NCBI GenBank assembly: GCA_022836615.1
Contig: MU405273.1
Span: 1 to 64,000 of the forward strand
Reading direction: 5' to 3'
Source: Annulohypoxylon bovei var. microspora
Taxonomy: Eukaryota; Ascomycota; Sordariomycetes; Xylariales; Hypoxylaceae
Length of the DNA: 64,000 bases
In this document: positions 45,644 to 57,436 of the stretch, piece after piece
Layout of the letters: every line of letters begins with the position of its first letter
How positions within the stretch are numbered: the stretch's first letter is position 1
Made by a program: the position numbers and the translations under genes
The notes under the pieces: generated by a model
Told to the model about the DNA's origin: nothing
The model's input: the letters and a program-made list of their open reading frames with translations, nothing else
The model's database searches: none

Positions 45644-47125
45644 AGTTTAGAAGGTAGACGGACTAAAAGTTATCCTCTTTTTTGGTGTTGCGACGATCGA
45701 CAGATCTAGGCTCTCTAGGCGATTATTTACCCTGGCTTCTCCGCATCCGCCCTTAAGGCTCTTAGATTGAGGGTTAGCTACTATGTAACTTCCGCGCGGA
45801 TGATCGACGACGGTCTTGAGTTTTTATCGCGGCGACATGAAGCAAGTTATAACGTCTTAGTCCTTAATACGTCTAGATATAGTAAGGTTGTAATACTCGT
45901 ATTCAGAATTTTCTTGCCAGGAAGCAACAAAACGCAGGGGGTGGATTTCTATTTAACACCTACCTAAGCGAGACAAGTAGGATGGATTAATAATTGGCCA
46001 TTACTACCTCCTATATTACTTGCTACACATATCAGAGCCAATGGTGCAAAATGGGACCCTTGTGCCGCAATTGATTAATGATCGGGGAAGGATTACTGAT
46101 TATATCACAATGTATGTTGGTTACCCTACCTACCTAGGCATAGGCAGGCTGAGTGGAGATGATCTTACATAGTAGTATACTTGAAAAGTCGGTAAAAACA
46201 GCAAGGAGCCGAATAGCGAAAGTGTCAGCTCCTATCTATAAGTATCCACAACTACTACTCATCTTGAAAATGGAATAGGGTTGGGTAGACTTATCACCCA
46301 ACGTGAAGAGCTGAAATACATACGTCTTTCTGATGATAACTAGGCTCATCAGCGCTAAGGCTAGCCCCCACCTTGCTTGCTTTGTAACAAGTCCCGGGAC
46401 GGATCGGAGCCCACCCGTCGTTCGAGGTCTCCCGGATATCTGACTAAGATTCGTTATCTTTTTAATCTATATATCACTTCAAGGTTCCCCGAGATGTCTT
46501 GGGGAAGTGAAGGATGAAATAAACCGAACCATATCCGACAGGCCTTGTTGAGAAGGATCGGTATCCCGGACAGGAGACCCTTTGCCATGAGAAATTCTGG
46601 GTAGATAGTAAGGAAGAACGATCTGAAGACACGTGGATTTGAATATGAACTACAATGAATATATGGTATAAATATCGTAGCCATGTCTCGGCTTATACTT
46701 CTCATATGTCAGGCACCTGACAAATTGAAGCCGCCGAGGAAAATTCCTCGCTGGAATCCTCATCCTCTTCAACTTTAAACGAAGACGCAACACCAAGACG
46801 CCTTGCAGATATGATACAGAATGTTGTCCGGCCGCATTACTTCCGTTACTTTCCCAAATTTTCGTCTCCGTCAATTCGTCCCACCTTATGTTTGGCTAAT
46901 ACCGAATACTTCTTCAATATCTAGCTCCTTAAATATCACAAAATTAATAAATTGTCAACCAGTCGTATAGTCGTGTTTGAAATTCTCAAGCAGCGCGGTG
47001 CTCTGGACAGCATGGCCATAATCATGCAGGGGTTGCAATGTTGGCGTATTGAATTTGCGCTGCTCTTAGCTAGAGCTATGAGTAATTAGTTGAGCTTCCC
47101 CTGTCTAGGAACATAAAAGGTGCGT
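45644..47125. other. intergenic region
   Basis: 1.5 kb, AT-rich with an ACCTACCTAGGC run near 46125. No gene supported; an 83-residue minus frame at 46454 has no family features. Confidence 0.5.
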
Positions 47126-48549
47126 TTAATGATTCGAATCGTTGGGATGTGCGGTCGAAGGCTCGATAACAATTTGTGGTAAGCTTCTAATTCGCAAGCT
47201 GGGCAGTTGCGGAGCTCCGCCTACGCCTCTCGAGGACCTTTTTGTCGAACGTTCATCGCTCGAATCATTTGTGGATGAAAGGTCACCGCTCGCCGTCACC
47301 CTGTCTACCATGTCCTCAGTCTGTGCGCTTAACCTTCGCTCGCGTCCGGTTGCTGGGTCCGTGTAAACGGGTGGAGGTTCATTAAACATGGGCGTTACAG
47401 CCCCTGATCTGACATCGTCCAGGCTGACATCTTCATAGTCCGGAGGAGGCATCTCGGAATCGCCCAAATCAGCCTCGGTGATTATTTCTGGACTTGAGCC
47501 GGCGCGAGTATGATTGCTACCCTGCCGAGGCGTCGATGCTCCAGACCTCAATGCTGGAGATGGAAAGTCGCTATCGAGACTCAAGACGGAGCTAGCGCTT
47601 CGGTCGCGGCGATGCGATTGTGCAGAAGGCGATCGTGTTGATAGGGCAATGCTGGCTGCGTCTGAAAGCAATCCTACCCCTTCGCTTCCGTGACTGCCTG
47701 CGCGGAGTCTTGTGCCGTTGAGTTGAGCTACGCCGAGCTCGTGATAACTAACGCTAGAAACTGCACGTTGCCGCCGATCCTTAATCTGCCCGTACGTGTC
47801 GCGTAACTCATCCACAGCATTGTTTTCGCGTGCGGCTCGTCTCCGGGCTGCCAGTTCACTTAATGCTAATGCATCTCCACGAGCCCTTGCATCACTGGCT
47901 AAACGATGTCGTTCTTCCCGTTCGGTGCGCTGCATTCTCCTTGCCAATCGGATCTGAAATAGCGTTTCCATCTCTTCGTCTCGCATGTTCTCTAATTCTT
48001 CAGCAGTGGGATACTCTACAACGACATCGACTCCATCGCGCTCTCCTTCACGACCTAGGACTTGCTCGTTTTCGTTCGCCTTCGTCCGGTACGCTGGTAG
48101 AGTCATGATAGACCGAATAGACGTGTTTCTATCCACTTGCGACACCGCACTGTTCCGATTCGCATCCGTGGCTGAAGGGTTAGAAGTCGATAGGCCATCT
48201 CGTCTTCTCCTACTCCGAGGAGCGGATGAGTCAATAGATTCGGCGTCGGCGGTCTGTCGGTATTTGCCTCGTTTTGAAGTTCCCGACTTCAACTTGTAGC
48301 GTGTGAAGCAGTAAACCAAGATAATAAACACCAGTACAGCAGCGATGATACCGACAACCTATAATAAATATTAGGCTCTGGTTAACAAGACAAGCTAAAG
48401 CTGAGCAGGACTTGGGTGGATAAACTTACGATGAATATTGTATTTGAAGGAGGGGCATCGGCGTTTCTAGGCGCCAGTTTTTCACGAATGAAATAATTGT
48501 CGCCGGTGATAGATTGGAGAGGGATGGGAATGCGATGCGGAAGCAGCAT
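47126..48549 (-). CDS. single-pass membrane protein with two PPxY motifs
   Basis: Two exons, 48549-48430 and 48358-47126, encode 450 residues. A short outer N-terminus (about 1-38) precedes one hydrophobic helix (IFIVVGIIAAVLVFIILVYCF, about 37-57), then a basic stop-transfer and a long cytoplasmic tail. The tail has an Arg/Glu-rich helical part (about 160-240) with YPTAEELENMRDEEMETLF, then Ser-rich disorder, then PPPDYEDV (about 345) and EPPPVYTDP (about 369). PPxY motifs bind WW domains, and such proteins often recruit Rsp5-type ubiquitin ligase. I infer an Rsp5 adaptor role. The family is unnamed to me; start choice is the ATG that fits the splice phase. Confidence 0.75.
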
Positions 48550-51377
48550 GATGAAAAATGAACGAGTGACTAAATAGGTAGGTAGTGTAGTGTCTTGCGA
48601 CGACGTCGGGGAGAATACCCGGTCTTGCAGGCTGGCGACCGACAAACCCGATGTTATCTTAAATTGGGCGCCGTGCGCATGGCAACTGCGACAAGTCGGG
48701 AATATCAAATAGGTCGAATTGGACAAAATTGATCAGCTATAGTGATAATAACAGTTATAGAAACCCAATTTGCTCGATACTAGTGAAGTAGGCGGACAGA
48801 GCACGGGGATGGGCGTTGAGATCGCACGAGCTGGCGAAAATGGTGATATACTCAGGTAGATAGAAAGCTGTCAATTTCGCTAGCTTTGATCTAATGGTCC
48901 AATGTCCGACGTCAACAATAGTAAGTTAACTCTATGAGGAGTTGTATGTATCTAGTCCGTAATTCAAGCTCCGAAAAGACCGGATGAAGATGAGTTGTTA
49001 GTGAGTGGGTCGCGTGGGTAGTATGCGCTTCAAGCTTCAGTGTCGTTTATAAGCGGGTAAGGGAAAGTAAATATATCTGATGGGGTAGATAGGACAATAT
49101 GAGATTGAGAGTAACACAATTGTAATCTGACAATGAGATAATACACCGCAATACCACATGTAGATTATGAGGATGATGATGGAAGAAGTTGGGAGAAGAT
49201 GACGGGAAGATCGAAGGTTGCAGGCGAAAAAGAGGCGGAGTGGGGGAGAAAACGAATACCTATCTACATCAAGGACCGGCAGGTGCTGGCTGTAAAGAGA
49301 GCTATTACACCACTATCATGCAAGAATACCTAGGGCAGTAGGCATCGCGTGGGCAAGGGTATTTGACTGCAGCCTCGACCCTTCCATTCGTGGAGTGCCG
49401 ATTAAAGATGTCAGATTTCTACGTCGTACCTACCTAAACTCATAAACCTCGAGGCAGTTACCATCCATTTCTTCATTTTCGATAAGTACTAGCTAAAGGG
49501 TCTTGATTTCATCCAACTTCAACTTCTATAACTTCAACATTTTCATATCTTCACATACCTAGTAGGTCCGACAATTCAACTCAAACATCGAAGCACATAC
49601 ATAATTCTAGTCAGGTACTTACATCATAGTACGATGAGATCAGCAGGACGTGGATTAGGCATTTCCCCCGGATAGGCAGGAAAAGCCTGAAGTGTCGTAA
49701 GCCCCATTGAGGCTGGTTTACTAGTCTGCTACTACTAGTAGGTATTCTTCAATCCTTCAACTAGACCAGGTTCCCTAGCTTTCAAGCCAGCAAGCTAACC
49801 ACAACTCCATACAAAACCCGACAGCTCGATTATCCTAGTTCGTCCTACCTATTTCTCCTTTAAGAAGGAGATCAAGAAAGGAGACGGCTGACATAACGAC
49901 GACTATACCTACCTAGTAGCATGAATATCGGCAATATTTAGAAAATCAATACGGGTAGTAGTTACGGGATGTTTTAATCTCGACAAGATTTTCAGCGATA
50001 ATACGCTGACTTATTAATCCGGAAGAAATATGCGAAAGGCATACGAAAGCATACGGAGTTCTTAGCACATCACTGGCCCGTTCTGCCGTTCTATGTAGTT
50101 CGTTTATGCAGGCTGCCTCAACCGAGCCTCCCTATTACAACTCGACTGTGCAGCTGTGCTACGGACGTTAAATTCATTAATACAACATTACAACTTCGAA
50201 ACGTAATTGACAAATCTTTTCGCCCCCCTAGGTATCTAATGCCATCTCAGAGCTCCCCGCCTTGCGAATATTAATCCACGTCAGTATCCTCAATGAAATC
50301 ACATTCATGTCATGGCAGATCGTGTCGGATGTGGCTAGGATGAACCGCTATTTTACGACTGCGCCTTGCTGGTTTACGATTTACCCATGCCATTTGGCCC
50401 TGTGCAATCCCGTCCCCAGCTGCCCAGTTCCTATTATGTTAGGGCTGCCGGGTCCCTGGGACTTTGTCCTGCGCTAACGTTGCATCGTACGGATGCCATA
50501 ACCACCCCACTAATATCGTGAGCGCTTAAGGCTTAAGCAACCTTTAACTCCCTTCGAATTCCCGCCTGGCGGGCGTACACGTTTCCGTGAGAAGTGGCAG
50601 TGTAGATAAAGACGAGCGCCTACTGTCACGACAGGTACGATTTGGTCAGAATCTTTTATTTGGAATGAAGGGACTTAGGCCTCTCGTAGCGGTCGACCTG
50701 TAAGACATACAGGCACAAGTTTCCCTGATTACCGTGCATGTCAGACATGTCTTCGATCTTTCTTATTATCTCGGTCGGAAGATCGGGGTAGAAGGAAGGG
50801 TCCAATGAATGCCACGAGCTGGACTAAGTGGTGAGACAAACATAAGGCACTACGCAACCACGATTATCGGCTACCTACCTGGCAGATGCAGTCGGATGTA
50901 CTCGCATCCACGAGGTTGTGCTTACGGGAAGCATGAAGGGAATCTCCCTTTACTCAGTTGCCCTGTTATAACGCAACAAGGGATTCGGATATATATATTA
51001 ACTCTCCCGCAATAGATGATGAAGCAAACCTGGTATGTTTTTGACTTCCATTTATTTTGGTACCTTGGGAAGGTAGGATGTCCCTCTCTTTAGCGTTACC
51101 GCAATGTGCAAGTCACGCTGCATGGTCAGCGACATGCCGTCGTATCCCGTTTCCAACGAAGGCCTAGATGCGTCTGATATTGGACCCTTAAGCACCAAAG
51201 GGGAAACACTAGAGGGACACTACACACCAAGAGATTTAGTCTCGATTCAGTCACTTGCATAGGTCGTGCTCCACACATAACTCATCAGCAAGTGCGAGGA
51301 CTACAAGCATTTAATATTCAAATTGGCATTATTCATAACTACATATGTGCCTACCTAGGCAAGTAAGTATAAGATAT
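48550..51377. other. 2.8-kb gene-free region
   Basis: Upstream of the PPxY gene and beyond the 3' end of the Pro-rich gene. It contains AGGT/ACCT runs (48575, 49425, 49905, 51345). No supported gene; two 70-residue plus frames (50262, 50809) lack family features. A long 5'UTR or upstream exon of the PPxY gene is possible. Confidence 0.45.
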
Positions 51378-52852
51378 TCAACCAAACCTCTTCTCAAACT
51401 TCTTCAGCATTCCCGTAACTCCCTTCTCCACCCTCTCTACATTCTGACCTAGTTTGCTGTGGCCCTCTGGCTTGGTCTTGTACACGCCGTATTTACTAGC
51501 TTGCTCCTGCTCTGTCGGCCGGTAGACTTGTTGGTGGATGTTATAGTCCACGGTCCCGGGTGCTTGTTGCCCAGGAGTATAACTGAACTGTGCATAGCCC
51601 CCTGGCGGCGCCGGGGGTAGTCCGGGGCTCTGGACAGGAGGTGGCGTTGGGTGATGCTGTGTGGGCTGCGGAGGTGCGAAGCCAGGTGATCCGGGGAAAT
51701 TTGCGCCATATGGGCTCACAAGGCCTGGCGATACCATGCCGGACACGGGCACCGTGGACGAGCGCTGCAGATGTCCGAACTGCGACGGCGGGAACCCTGG
51801 GCTCACAATGCCGGGAGTTGGTAGGCCTGGGCTAACGAGACCTGGGCTCACCAGACCTGGATGAGCTTGCGGTGGGGGACCGGGAAGACCATGACTACCC
51901 GGCGGAGCTGAGAAATTCGTGGCTCCGTACCCAGGAGTATATGGCGGAGCCTGATCGCGAGCGACAGCTGCCGCGAGAGGGTCATGGATATCATCCTCGA
52001 CCGGAGGGGGAGTCTTTTCTCGATGTATCCTCTGTTCCGCGGCAGCTGGTGCGGCCGGATTGTATGCCATCGGCGCAAAGCTTTGAGGTGAGCTTCCTTG
52101 ACTATTGGCTGTCGCCGCTGAGGTCGGAGGAGGTGCGAAGGTAGGTACACCCTGAGGCGCAGGCTTGGGGCTCGAGTACTTCGGATCTGAGATGGCGACA
52201 TTTTCCAGCTTCTGGACTAGAGGATTCGTGTCGTGAGGTTGGTTGTATGGAAGCGGCGGCGGGCCTGGTTCATCTGCGACCTCAACTTGAGATAGGGGGA
52301 GAACTCGCCGCACACCGTTGACGAATTGTAAAGCATCGGTAGGAGTCCAGAAGTAGATGTCGAGCGAGTGAAGCTTGTAGTGGTACTTGTTCTCATTCCG
52401 GGGGTCGTAGGTTGGAAGATGCCACTGACTCGGGTCTATAGGCGTGCCGGGCACACCCTCGACTAGGATATTTACGACGCATGATTGCTTGTATGAATAC
52501 CGTATACGCGTCCTGTCTAGAACTACACAGCATGCGAATTAGGCCAAGGCATGATTAATTAACTCTATGTGTTCTTACATCCATCGAAGGCGTCCTGGTC
52601 ATCTGCGCCTGGTTGGTTCGCAATCTCAACACGCGCTCTCCGGTCATTCGCATTTTCGAACAAATACACGTAAGAACCCTTATCGAACCGATGATGCGGC
52701 GGCTTCGCCTCGGGTGGGCTATAGAAGTAATGAACGTCCCCGAAGCTACATATGAGGAAAGAAATGAGATTAGTCCGGCTAGTATTAGAAGCCTTTCGAT
52801 GCTTGGGCACTCACAGGGTCGCAACGTTCTCCTCGCCAGGCCGAACCGCCAT
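51378..52852 (-). CDS. conserved fungal protein with Pro-rich PGLVSP repeats
   Basis: Three exons, 52852-52815, 52745-52579 and 52522-51378, encode 449 residues. The N-terminal 150 residues form a folded domain (LFGDVHYFYSPPEAKPPHH, RFDKGSYVYLFENAN, DAFDG, RIRYSYKQ, DPRNENKYHYKLH, LDIYFWTPTDALQF). The middle is disordered with near-tandem PG(L/I)VSPG units (about residues 300-340). A basic C-terminal helix follows (VERVEKGVTGMLKKFEKRFG). Homologous fungal proteins are sometimes called RNA-recognition-motif-containing, but I see no RNP1/RNP2 motif. Function unknown. It is divergent from uS8m with 857 bp between starts. Confidence 0.75.
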
Positions 52853-53709
52853 ATTGATCACGACTTAGCCTTGCAAGAATCGAATAACAGATACGGTTTA
52901 AAAAGACAGATGTAAGAAACAAGAGATATAGATAGCAATCAAGACCAGCTTCGCATATGCTATCTCTGCTTTAATAATACTAACAACAGACCAACTCACG
53001 AGAGCTTCAAATAACTGGAAATGGAGGGGAAAGGAGAGAAAGTCAGCAAGAAACCTTGGGAGCTCTAGAAAATGTGACACCACTCGGTGACGTCCACTCC
53101 GGCTTAGACTCCTTTCTCCTAAGAGAAAAATAAAAATAAATTGGCCCGACCTACCGCGAATGGTACTACACCATCATCGACCATGAAATTCGACCAATTC
53201 AACCCTGCATGAGGGGGATGAATGAGAGCAGCTCGGCGCTTAGCTGCCCACTCTCATGTTGTAGAGAAGCAATGGTGGGGTACTTGTGACGACCAATAAG
53301 AAGTCTTAAATCGACATCCCACCAACTCAATGAACGAACCAAAGCTTTCCGTTTATCGATAAGAAATACTAATTCGGGTCCAGTGATTTTCCGCCGAATT
53401 TTCAATCCGACCAATGGAGACCCACTTCTATTTTTCAATTTCATTGGAAGATCGTGATAGCCTCATTCACATTTCACCATTTCGAATATTTGCACCGGGG
53501 CGTTTCTCGAGTAGCGACCACTCCAACCGACGGATAACCCGCCGACTCACCAGCTCACAACGAAACCCGAACAATCCGTCCCGCAACGATCCCCCGTCCG
53601 GCGCCCTCGGCTGGTGAACCCCATCCGCACCACCTCGGTCCTCACCTCGAATCCTCCAAACCCCTCTCCCCCTCCCAATTCGCCCGCCAGGGCACACCCC
53701 CCCGCGAAG
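52853..53709. promoter_or_regulatory. divergent intergenic region, Pro-rich gene / uS8m
   Basis: 857 bp with CCAAT boxes at 53293-53297 and 53411-53415 oriented toward uS8m. The right end becomes abruptly C-rich in front of the uS8m start. No gene supported. Confidence 0.45.
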
Positions 53710-54207
53710 ATGGGACTCGCCAACGTGGTCAACATGTGCTCGCACATACAAAACGCGTCGCGCGCGCGTCTGGGCCTAACCTCCGTGCCGCACACCAAGT
53801 ACAACCTGTCCCTCGCGCTCGCGCTGCACCGGACCGGCTACATCTCGTTCGTGACGCGGGGGAACCAGCACCCGCCGGACCCGGCGACGATCACGACGTT
53901 CGTGCCGGAGCCGCTGACGACGGCGAACGTGGCGCGCCAGCGCCTGTGGCTGGGCCTCAAGTACAACGTCACGGGCGGCGGCGCGCCCGTGCTCGGCACC
54001 CTGACGCCGCTGACCACCCCCAAGCGCCCCTGCACCGCCAAGCTGCCCGCCCTCGAGCGCCTCGCCCGCGGCTGGGACACCAAGTCGCACCGCGGCCTCA
54101 ACCTCGGCGAGTCCATCATCGTCTGCACCTGCCTCGGCACCATGGACATACGCGAGGCCGTCGAGCGCAAGGTCGGCGGCCTGCTGCTGTGTAGGATCGG
54201 GCCCTGA
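53710..54207 (+). CDS. MRPS8: mitochondrial small-subunit ribosomal protein uS8m
   Basis: Intronless, 165 residues. It starts MGLANVVNMCSHIQNASRARL, the usual opening of fungal uS8m without a long presequence. The central KYNLSLALALHRTGYISFVTRG and the C-terminal LNLGESIIVCTCLGTMDIREA match the S8 fold, whose C-terminal domain contacts 15S rRNA helix 21. The frame continues upstream to 53614 without another ATG, so ATG 53710 is the likely start. Codon use is extremely GC-rich. It belongs with mS26 and mEF-G1 as the third mitochondrial-translation gene of this window. Confidence 0.88.
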   Translation: MGLANVVNMCSHIQNASRARLGLTSVPHTKYNLSLALALHRTGYISFVTRGNQHPPDPATITTFVPEPLTTANVARQRLWLGLKYNVTGGGAPVLGTLTPLTTPKRPCTAKLPALERLARGWDTKSHRGLNLGESIIVCTCLGTMDIREAVERKVGGLLLCRIGP

Positions 54208-55185
54208 TCCGGGTATATAGGTCGTTCCTAGATGACCGGCATTGATGGGAGGGAAGTCAAGTTGCGGGAGACATGCTGAGAGGGATATGCTTGATGAGGT
54301 GACGGCATCAGTCTCCCCCGACTGAGACGGCGAGGAAAGCATGGCCGATAAAAGGGTCATCAACGAGTAAAAAATATGAGCCAACTCTCCGATCTAACGT
54401 GGAATTTCTCTAGCATCCTGAGTCCCTAGGTATGCATCTTGGAAGATTGTTATTCCCGCAGGAATTGCTTAGATGGTTAGATGGTTAGATGAAGAGAACG
54501 GGCGGCCGGGCAAAAGGTGGCAGACTTGATGTGTGTATAAAAAACCACAGACCTCGACTATAGAGATGTACTATACCTGCATATCATGATATATCCAATC
54601 ATCACTTCATCTTACACGGAAGGCTATATATAGACACCCACAAGGTATCTCCAGCTAGGTAAGCATATATAATGTGAACTATAACTATCTGCCTATCTCT
54701 CAGCCTGGCATGCACAATGCTACTTATAATACCCCGCGAACACGTCAATACGTAGAAAAACACTCATTCTCATTACAAGTCTTCATTTGAATATGCTTTT
54801 TCTTAAGGGGTTGAGAGCATTGCTTTCTCGAGTATGACTTTACCTAGTACTCTTCCCCCCCCTATCCCCCTTCTTTCTAGCCTATGACGACAAAAGGACA
54901 AAAGACTTACAGAACAGGTCTAGGTACATATGCTATAGGTATTATCACTATCACCTAACTCCACAGCAATGCCTTGCCACCGGGAGGAAGACAGAATTAA
55001 GAAAAAAGAACCCCCTGCCCCGGTATGCTCCAGTGGATTTTTTGCTTAAGAGAAAAAAGGTATCATCATCTGCGCCTCGCCAATACAAACAAATTTGGAC
55101 CTTGTCTTTTTCTGGTATTCTGGTAACCCTCCCAACTAGTTGAACTTCTCTACTACTATTGTTGAGTACGGCGGCGGATAGCCAA
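54208..55185. other. intergenic region between convergent genes
   Basis: About 1 kb of low-complexity AT-rich DNA with short C runs (54853-54870). No gene supported. Confidence 0.5.
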
Positions 55186-57436
55186 CTAAGCATCCGAGAG
55201 ACCTTCCGGCTTGACCTCATCCTCCTTAACATTTTCCACCTTCGTCTCCTCTTCTTTGCTCTCCTCAGCATTTGTTGCCTCTACCGCCGTGACCTCAGGT
55301 TCCTCGGCCTTGGGTTCCTCAACCTCAGGCTCTTCGATTGCCACGCTGACGGGTTCGCTCTCAGCCGGGATCGCCTCCTCAGTTGTCTCGGGAACAGCTT
55401 GTACGTCCTCCGCCTCCTTAGGCTCCTCGCTATCAGCGACAGATACTTCGATAACAGGTTCCGCAGGGCTCTGGGCGACAGGCTCTTCTATGGCCTCCTG
55501 AACCAAATCTTCGATATCTGCGACCTTCTCCGCATCCTCGACGATAACTGGGACGGTTGCCGCGGGCTCAGGAGACTCCTCTACGACCTCTTCTTTAGTC
55601 TCCTCGCTTTCGACAACCACAGCGGGCTCGGCGATGACCTCTTTCGCCTCCTCTAGAACAGGGGTGGCGACAGTCTCTGCGGAGACCTTGGCGGTATCGA
55701 TAGCTGCTTCGGCCGTCTCAGTCTGAGCGACAATGGGAGCGACTTCCTTTGCTGCCGGGGTTTCCCTTTCAACGGGATTCACGCTGTCTACAGCAGCCTG
55801 GAGGCTGTTCGATGACGCCTGGATCTTAGCAGCCATCTTCTTCGCACTCGCCTCATTGTCTTTCGTCGCAGACTTCTTGTTAGAGGTCATAGGAGAACTT
55901 GCTTTTCGCGGCGGAGTCACGGGGGCCTTCTCCGATGTCTTGCTAGAACTGCTCTGGGTCGGCCTCATCATGCGCGCAAGAAAGCTCTCGTCAACGTGGG
56001 CCTCCTTCTTAGATACAGGGTGGTCCTTAGCCGGCTGCTTCGGGGGAGGCCCTATGCTTGGTCGCGACCGACTGACGGTGGAGCTCTGGCGCTTCAGGCC
56101 CTTGGCGTCGACACCAGCGCTGGCAAGACTCGATCTGCTAGGCGACCTGTTAATAGCAGGTGCCACGCCGAGATACGCGGCGGTACCAGAAGCTCGTGAA
56201 AGAGATTGCCTAGGAGGCTGAGCTGCACTGCCACCACCGAGCTTAGAAGCATAAGCGGCAGTTGGCGCAGTGAGGGAAGAAGGGAGCTTGATAGGCCGAG
56301 TGGGCGACTTAGGCTTCGGCTTCACAAATCCAGTTCCTGATGGAGGAAGGTCAATGGGTGCTGGCTTCTTGCCAGAAGTTACTGCTGCCTTCGCCGCAGC
56401 GGGGACGGTCGTCTTCTTCGGCGCATCGTGATCCTTGGAAGCTGCAGGCGTTGGCTTTTTCTGCGGACCCAAGCTCGCAGCGCGAGTTGGCTTCGCACTG
56501 TTGCTAATCGCTTTAGTAGGAGACTTGGCTGGCTTCGAGACTGATCTACCAGTGGTTGAAACTGGCGCGGGTTTATGAACAGTTTTAGAGGCAGGCTTAG
56601 AAACGGCGGTCTTCGGTTTGCCATTTGTCGAAGCGCTGGTAGCTGGAGTAGGCGTCACGCTCTTCCCTCTTGTTGCCGCCTTATCTGTTGGATTTCCTGG
56701 CAGTAACCTCGTCTTCGTTTCCTCCTCGTCCGTGACTTTGTCTGGGTTTGGATTCGGGGCAATGTTAGGACTCCGACTCTCCTTCGGAGTAGGTTTAGAG
56801 GGGGCACTCTGGATTGGCGACTCAGGAATGGCTTCCTGAGACAGATTCGTCTTCAAAGCGGAAGCGTTCTTTGCCATATTCTCGGCAAAAACGTCAGTCT
56901 TTTCAGATGTAGGCTGTGGCGTGGTAGCTTCGGTGTCGTCGCTAAGTCTTCGACTTGATACTGAAACCGAATCCCCGCTATGTTCTCTAACCAATCCCAC
57001 GCGACCGTCCTTTTCGACCGCTACGAAGGTAGTTCGAACTTTAGATAGCCGCCGAGGCGAATGGGATGGGGAAGGAGTAGACGCTAGCGGTGAGAACAGA
57101 CTTGACGTTAGCTATAGCTCACTTAGGGGTTCATTGGTGTCTAACAAACGACAAAGGGATGACGTATTTAATAGAGTTAGGAGTTGAGAATAGACATGGG
57201 AAAGGAAATGGAAATTGTGGAGTTGAGCTAAGAATCAGTAGTTCTTGATTGTGTATTTATAGGTTATGGATTAGAAAGGTTGGTATGATCGTGAGTTAAG
57301 GCAAGGGAGCAGATAGGTGTTCAAGACAAAGAGGCGTCATACCGAAACCTCCAGGACCAGGGGATCTTCCTCTATCAGGAGGGTTGTTCTCCCCTCTCTG
57401 TTCGAACATTGCGCGGAGGTTCCTTACTCCTGACAT
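55186..57436 (-). CDS. large disordered, charge-segregated protein
   Basis: Two exons, 57436-57343 and 57083-55186, encode 663 residues. The N-terminus MSGVRNLRAMFEQ with RGRSPGPGG, then PRRLSKVRTTFVAVEKDGRVG, is the recognisable conserved part seen in many filamentous fungi. The middle (about 110-400) is Lys/Pro/Ser/Ala-rich and basic. The C-terminal 220 residues are Glu/Val/Ala-rich and strongly acidic (EEPEVEEPKAEEP-type runs). No folded domain is visible. Possible roles are scaffold or chromatin/cytoskeleton-associated; unknown. The exon 1 junction was chosen because GTATGA...CGCTAG keeps frame and joins GGF to ASTPSPSH. The intron is 259 nt. Confidence 0.72.
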
